5,431 nt of DNA from Luminiphilus sp. (lineage in GTDB: Bacteria > Pseudomonadota > Gammaproteobacteria > Pseudomonadales > Halieaceae). This document shows positions 4,837 to 5,431 of the stretch, piece by piece. The notes under the pieces are model-generated. The model saw nothing but the letters and a program-made list of their open reading frames with translations. It had not been told where the DNA came from and did no database searches. Both the position numbers and the translations under genes were made by a program. The stretch is taken from the NCBI GenBank assembly GCA_029251065.1, contig JAQXEB010000298.1, positions 1 to 5,431 of the forward strand, given 5' to 3'. Numbering within the stretch: position 1 is the first letter of the stretch; every line of letters starts with the position of its first letter.

Positions 4837-5431
4837 ATGACGACAACCATTATTAGCTCGGCTTCTCGAGAAATTCATATGGGTTTTGACAAGCCCTTTA
4901 TAGTCATCGGTGAGCGTATTAACCCCACCGGTCGTAAAATTCTTGCTGAAGAAATGAAAAATGGGGACTACAGCAGGGTTGAAGCGGACGCGCTTGCTCA
5001 AGTTGCGGCCGGGGCTCAAATGCTCGATGTCAATGCCGGTATTCCCTTGGCCGATGAGCCGCGAATTCTGGCCGAAGCCATACAGTTAGTGCAGTCAATT
5101 ACGGACGTGCCGCTGAGTATTGATTCGTCGATTGTTGAAGCGCTTGAAGCGGGGCTGTCGGTCTATCAAGGGAAGGCTTTGGTAAATTCAGTGACAGGTG
5201 AGGACGAAGTGCTCGAGCGTGTCTTGCCGCTTGTCGCGAAATACGGTGCCGCGGTCGTGGCTATTTCAAACGATGAGACCGGCATTTCTGAAGACCCAAA
5301 CGTACGCTTTGCAGTGGCCAAAAAGATTGTTGAACGTGCTGCTGATTATGGGATATCCCACGAAGACGTTGTTGTAGATCCTTTAGTGATGCCTATTGGC
5401 GCGATCAATACCGCAGGTGTTCAGGTCATGG
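4837..5431 (+). CDS. Pterin-binding methyltransferase (methyl-THF:corrinoid protein type), 5' part
   Basis: The first 198 residues of a gene cut by the window end; family members are about 300 residues or longer. The sequence follows the pterin-binding barrel shared by MetH, AcsE and MtgA-type methyltransferases. FIVIGERINPTGRK (21-34) is the hallmark first strand. LDVNAG (63-68) carries the Asp and Asn that contact the pterin. PLSIDS (92-97), LVNSVTGED (115-123), VVAISNDETG (140-149) and VVVDPLVMPIG (178-188) are the following strands. In this context it should move the methyl group between the corrinoid protein encoded at 3078 and tetrahydrofolate, giving 5-methyl-THF in the demethylating direction. 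It is separated from the upstream run by 138 bp, more than the other gaps, but on the same strand, so it may share the transcript or have its own promoter. A full MetH is unlikely because no homocysteine-binding domain precedes the barrel, but the missing 3' part prevents certainty. Confidence 0.88.
   Translation, partial: MTTTIISSASREIHMGFDKPFIVIGERINPTGRKILAEEMKNGDYSRVEADALAQVAAGAQMLDVNAGIPLADEPRILAEAIQLVQSITDVPLSIDSSIVEALEAGLSVYQGKALVNSVTGEDEVLERVLPLVAKYGAAVVAISNDETGISEDPNVRFAVAKKIVERAADYGISHEDVVVDPLVMPIGAINTAGVQVM

Noticed and set aside
4837..5431. Dihydropteroate synthase (FolP) or full-length MetH
   Set aside because: The GERINPTGRK start and the operon context fit methyl-THF:corrinoid methyltransferases better than FolP, and no homocysteine-binding domain precedes the barrel as MetH would require.
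1..5431. CRISPR array, tRNA, rRNA or insertion sequence
   Set aside because: No spaced direct repeats, tRNA-like folds, transposase motifs or terminal inverted repeats were seen.

Overview
The window reads as a piece of a Pseudomonadota chromosome, most likely a marine, aerobic gamma- or alphaproteobacterium. The evidence is moderate GC content, tightly packed genes with Shine-Dalgarno (SD) sites, a bacterial GlpD-type flavoprotein, and a corrinoid methyltransferase cluster of the kind seen in marine Pseudomonadota. This placement comes from gene content and general recall, not from a search, so it is tentative.

Layout: (1) 1-146 is AT-rich with no gene I can support. (2) 147-1235 on the minus strand is a short GlpD/DAO-family FAD oxidoreductase. 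(3) 1236-1511 is a divergent intergenic region with two T8 tracts and seven TGGC/GCCA elements. (4) 1512-4698 on the plus strand is a compact run of four genes: an MttB-family methyltransferase without pyrrolysine, its corrinoid (B12) carrier protein, a DUF1638 protein and a small PF13769 ('Virulence_fact') protein. Gaps within the run are 24, 6 and 13 bp. (5) 4699-4836 is a 138-bp spacer with a hairpin and a 12-bp perfect palindrome. (6) 4837 to the window end is the first 198 residues of a pterin-binding methyltransferase of the methyl-tetrahydrofolate:corrinoid-protein type.

How the genes work together: the MttB-like enzyme is expected to move a methyl group from a methylated amine (probably a betaine-like quaternary amine, substrate unknown) to Co(I) on the corrinoid protein. 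The pterin-binding methyltransferase would then pass it to tetrahydrofolate, giving 5-methyl-THF for oxidation or biosynthesis. DUF1638 and PF13769 have no assigned biochemical role here, but their position ties them to this pathway. A corrinoid reductive activator (RamA-like) and a MetF-type reductase would be expected nearby and are not in the window.

Most notable points: the two unexplained accessory proteins inside a C1-transfer operon; the MttB gene ending in a TAG that is in the same frame as the downstream corrinoid gene, with no other stop between; and the repeat-rich divergent promoter region.
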